Assembly: GCA_037381085.1 (NCBI GenBank)
Contig: JARRRD010000036.1
Coordinates: 1-31,451 of the forward strand
Source of the DNA: JARRRD01 sp037381085
Lineage (GTDB): Bacteria; Nitrospirota; Thermodesulfovibrionia; Thermodesulfovibrionales; UBA6898
DNA: 31,451 nucleotides
Reading direction: 5' to 3'
The position numbers were made by a program, and so were the translations under genes. Below the pieces are notes generated by a model. That model saw nothing but the letters and a program-made list of their open reading frames with translations, searched no databases and was not told the DNA's origin. Positions 29,594-31,451 of the stretch are shown here, in pieces (the stretch's first letter is position 1; each line of letters begins with the position of its first letter).

Positions 29594-31451
29594 ATGAACC
29601 TCGCGAATAAGATCCTGGAAGCACATCTCGTCGAGGGTTCGCTTGCTCCGGGAAGGGAGATAGGCATCCGGATAGACCACACACTCCTCCAGGATGCGAC
29701 GGGGACGCTGGGGATGCTCGAATTTGAGGCTTTGGGGATCGATCGCATCAAGGTCGAACTGGCCGCCCAGTATGTCGATCATAACACCCTGCAGGCTGAC
29801 TTCAAGAATGCCGACGACCATATTTATCTCCAGACCGCGAGTGCGCGCTATGGCGTACACTTCAGCCCGCCCGGCAACGGGGTCTCCCACCAGGTGCACA
29901 TGGAGCGTTTCGGGGTGCCGGGCAGGATCATACTCGGGGCAGACAGCCACACCCCGGGCGCAGCGGGCGTATCGATGCTCGGCATCGGGGCGGGCGGCCT
30001 CGACGTGGCCCTGGCCATGGCTGGATATCCTTATCACCTTGTGTGCCCCAGGATATTCGGGGTGAGGCTGAAAGGGAATCTTCCCGACTGGGTGAGCGCC
30101 AAGGACGTGATCCTCGAAATGCTTCGCCGTCACGGTGTGAAGGGCTGCGTGGGCAATGTGATCGAGTATTACGGTCCAGGAGTGAAATCGCTCTCTGCGA
30201 CGGACCGTGAGACCATAGGTAATATGGGGACCGAACTCGGGGCGACCGGTACGGTCTTCCCCTCCGACAGGAACACCCGATCTTACCTGGAAGCTCAGGG
30301 AAGGGGAAAGGCATGGGTGAAATTGTCTGCGGACAGGGGGGCGACGTACGATGAAGACGACGAGATCGACCTTTCGTCTCTTGAGCCTCTCATCGCCAGG
30401 CCCTCATCGCCCGGAAATGTCGTGGCGGTGAGGGATGTCGCCGGCATCAGGGTGGACCAGGTGATCGTGGGCAGCAGTGTGAACTCTTCCTTCAGGGACC
30501 TCATGGTGGCTGCGAAGATCATGGAAGGGAGACATTGCAGCCCCGGGACTGCGTTCAATATCAATCCGGGGAGCAGGCAGGTACTGGAAAACATTGCTTC
30601 CCGGGGAGGCGTCATCTCCCTCCTGGCTGCAGGCGCGAGGATACATGAGCCCGGTTGTCTGGGTTGCATCGGCATGGGGCAGGCCCCGGGGACGGAGCAG
30701 GTAAGCCTTAGGACTTTCCCGCGGAATTTCCCGGGACGTTCCGGAACGGAGGACGACAAGGTCTATCTATGTTCACCCGAAACGGCAGCCGCCTCGGCCC
30801 TGAAAGGTTTGATAACTGACCCTCGGGACCTTGCGAGAGAGATGAAGTATCCCCGCGTAAAGGACCCGAAGACCTATCTGATAGACGAGGCATCAATTGT
30901 GTTTCCCTCGGAGAAACTGCTTGAGACGGAAGTCGTCAGGGGGCCGAACATAAAACCGCTTCCCGAATTCCGGCCGCTGCCCGCAAAGCTGGAAGCTGAG
31001 GTCGTTCTCAAGGTGGGCGACAACATATCGACTGACGGCATCATGCCTGCCGGAAGCAGGATACTCCCTTTCCGATCCAACGTAGAAGCGATCAGCGAAT
31101 TCGTTTTTTCCAGGATTGATCCCGATTTTGCGAGGCACTGCAGGGATAAGGGAGCGGTTGTCGTTGTCGGAGGGGAGAACTACGGCCAGGGTTCGAGCAG
31201 GGAACATGCCGCACTTGCGCCGCGTTACCTGGGGGTGTGCGCCAAGATCGTAAAGAGCTTCGCCCGCATCCATAAGGCCAACCTCTGCAACTGGGGGATC
31301 ATACCTCTTACGTTCAGGGAGCCGGAAGATTATGCGCGCTTAAGTAAAGGTTCGAAGGTCGTCTTCCCTGACGTGAGACGGCATGTGGAGGAGGGAGACA
31401 AAGAGATACCGGTCGAGGTTGACGGCCATTCCCTGATGACGATACTTGATG
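29594..31451 (+). CDS. Aconitate hydratase (AcnA-type, monomeric bacterial subfamily), 3' end cut by window
   Basis: Aconitase interconverts citrate and isocitrate through a [4Fe-4S] cluster. The 619 visible residues begin NLANKILEAHLVEG and keep IDHTLLQDATGT, QYVDHNTLQ, GNGVSHQVHMERFG and ADSHTPGAAG. They also keep the swivel domain with GGENYGQGSSREHAALAPRYLG (catalytic Ser/Arg). The order resembles the roughly 640-residue aconitases of anaerobes, so only about 20-30 residues are missing. Oddity: of the three cluster ligands, the CxxC pair is present (C355, C358 in PGCLGCIGMG), but the usual GSCTN Cys is Ser295 (VGSSVNSSF). C315 nearby might compensate. ATG at 29594 is listed; GTG at 29588 gives VGMNLANKIL and is also plausible. 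Neither has a clear ribosome binding site. Confidence 0.9.
   Translation, partial: MNLANKILEAHLVEGSLAPGREIGIRIDHTLLQDATGTLGMLEFEALGIDRIKVELAAQYVDHNTLQADFKNADDHIYLQTASARYGVHFSPPGNGVSHQVHMERFGVPGRIILGADSHTPGAAGVSMLGIGAGGLDVALAMAGYPYHLVCPRIFGVRLKGNLPDWVSAKDVILEMLRRHGVKGCVGNVIEYYGPGVKSLSATDRETIGNMGTELGATGTVFPSDRNTRSYLEAQGRGKAWVKLSADRGATYDEDDEIDLSSLEPLIARPSSPGNVVAVRDVAGIRVDQVIVGSSVNSSFRDLMVAAKIMEGRHCSPGTAFNINPGSRQVLENIASRGGVISLLAAGARIHEPGCLGCIGMGQAPGTEQVSLRTFPRNFPGRSGTEDDKVYLCSPETAAASALKGLITDPRDLAREMKYPRVKDPKTYLIDEASIVFPSEKLLETEVVRGPNIKPLPEFRPLPAKLEAEVVLKVGDNISTDGIMPAGSRILPFRSNVEAISEFVFSRIDPDFARHCRDKGAVVVVGGENYGQGSSREHAALAPRYLGVCAKIVKSFARIHKANLCNWGIIPLTFREPEDYARLSKGSKVVFPDVRRHVEEGDKEIPVEVDGHSLMTILD

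Noticed and set aside
1..31451. CRISPR arrays, intact insertion sequences, toxin-antitoxin pairs or a defence island
   Set aside because: No regularly spaced direct repeats, transposase, recombinase, nuclease-helicase or small toxin genes were seen; apart from intergenic repeats the window is ordinary core genome.

Overview
The window is about 31 kb of chromosomal DNA from a Gram-negative (diderm) bacterium. BamA/Omp85, TamB and a SurA-like periplasmic protein show the outer membrane. The mix of GlnD, NtrC-type two-component regulation, UbiD, B12-type radical SAM, UspA/TauE proteins and DksA/TraR proteins fits a Nitrospirota or deltaproteobacterial-type anaerobe. That placement is inference from gene content, not a phylogeny. 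Nearly all the content is housekeeping. There is no phage, CRISPR array, intact insertion sequence or toxin-antitoxin locus.

Layout. (1) 1-2670, plus strand: a packed operon with the 3' part of a class I aminotransferase, era, a bifunctional-nuclease-family gene and recO, whose last third is missing. (2) 2373-5645, minus strand: an operon of a small Usp-like protein, a TauE/SafE exporter and a TIGR02186-type periplasmic domain fused to two UspA domains. Its last gene collides tail to tail with the broken recO. (3) 5646-5933: the control region of that operon, with a sigma-54 promoter and a cluster of repeated half-sites. (4) 5934-8652, minus strand: an NtrC-family response regulator and its membrane histidine kinase. 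(5) 8881-19158, plus strand: glnD, tamB, a bamA homologue with about seven POTRA repeats, and a SurA-like gene. A REP-like palindrome and about 430 nt of empty sequence lie between tamB and bamA. (6) 19183-22144: ytxH-like (minus), cysM-like (plus), a small holin-4-like membrane protein (minus) and an ubiD that has lost its N-terminus (minus). (7) 22211-25005, plus strand: ihfA, merR, tRNA-Pro(GGG), rplU, rpmA and obgE. (8) 25164-31451: an orphan B12-type radical SAM protein, a DksA/TraR zinc-finger protein with a histone-H1-like tail, a PaaK-like adenylating enzyme, a small membrane protein and an aconitase that runs off the window end.

The most distinctive unit is 2.4-8.7 kb. A sigma-54 activator and its sensor kinase sit directly upstream of an operon (Usp / TauE / TIGR02186-Usp) with a near-perfect -24/-12 promoter. 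Repeated TGTTTCA/TGAACA half-sites lie about 80-120 bp upstream of the predicted start, the usual position for an activator's enhancer. This suggests a self-contained stress-responsive sulfur-anion or organosulfonate export circuit.

Three gene boundaries look damaged: recO/usp at about 2665, TIGR02186/usp at about 3467 and the ubiD 5' end at about 22144. They are either real deletions or assembly joins. The aconitase has Ser where the first cluster-ligating Cys is expected. Several short dispersed palindromes lie between genes.
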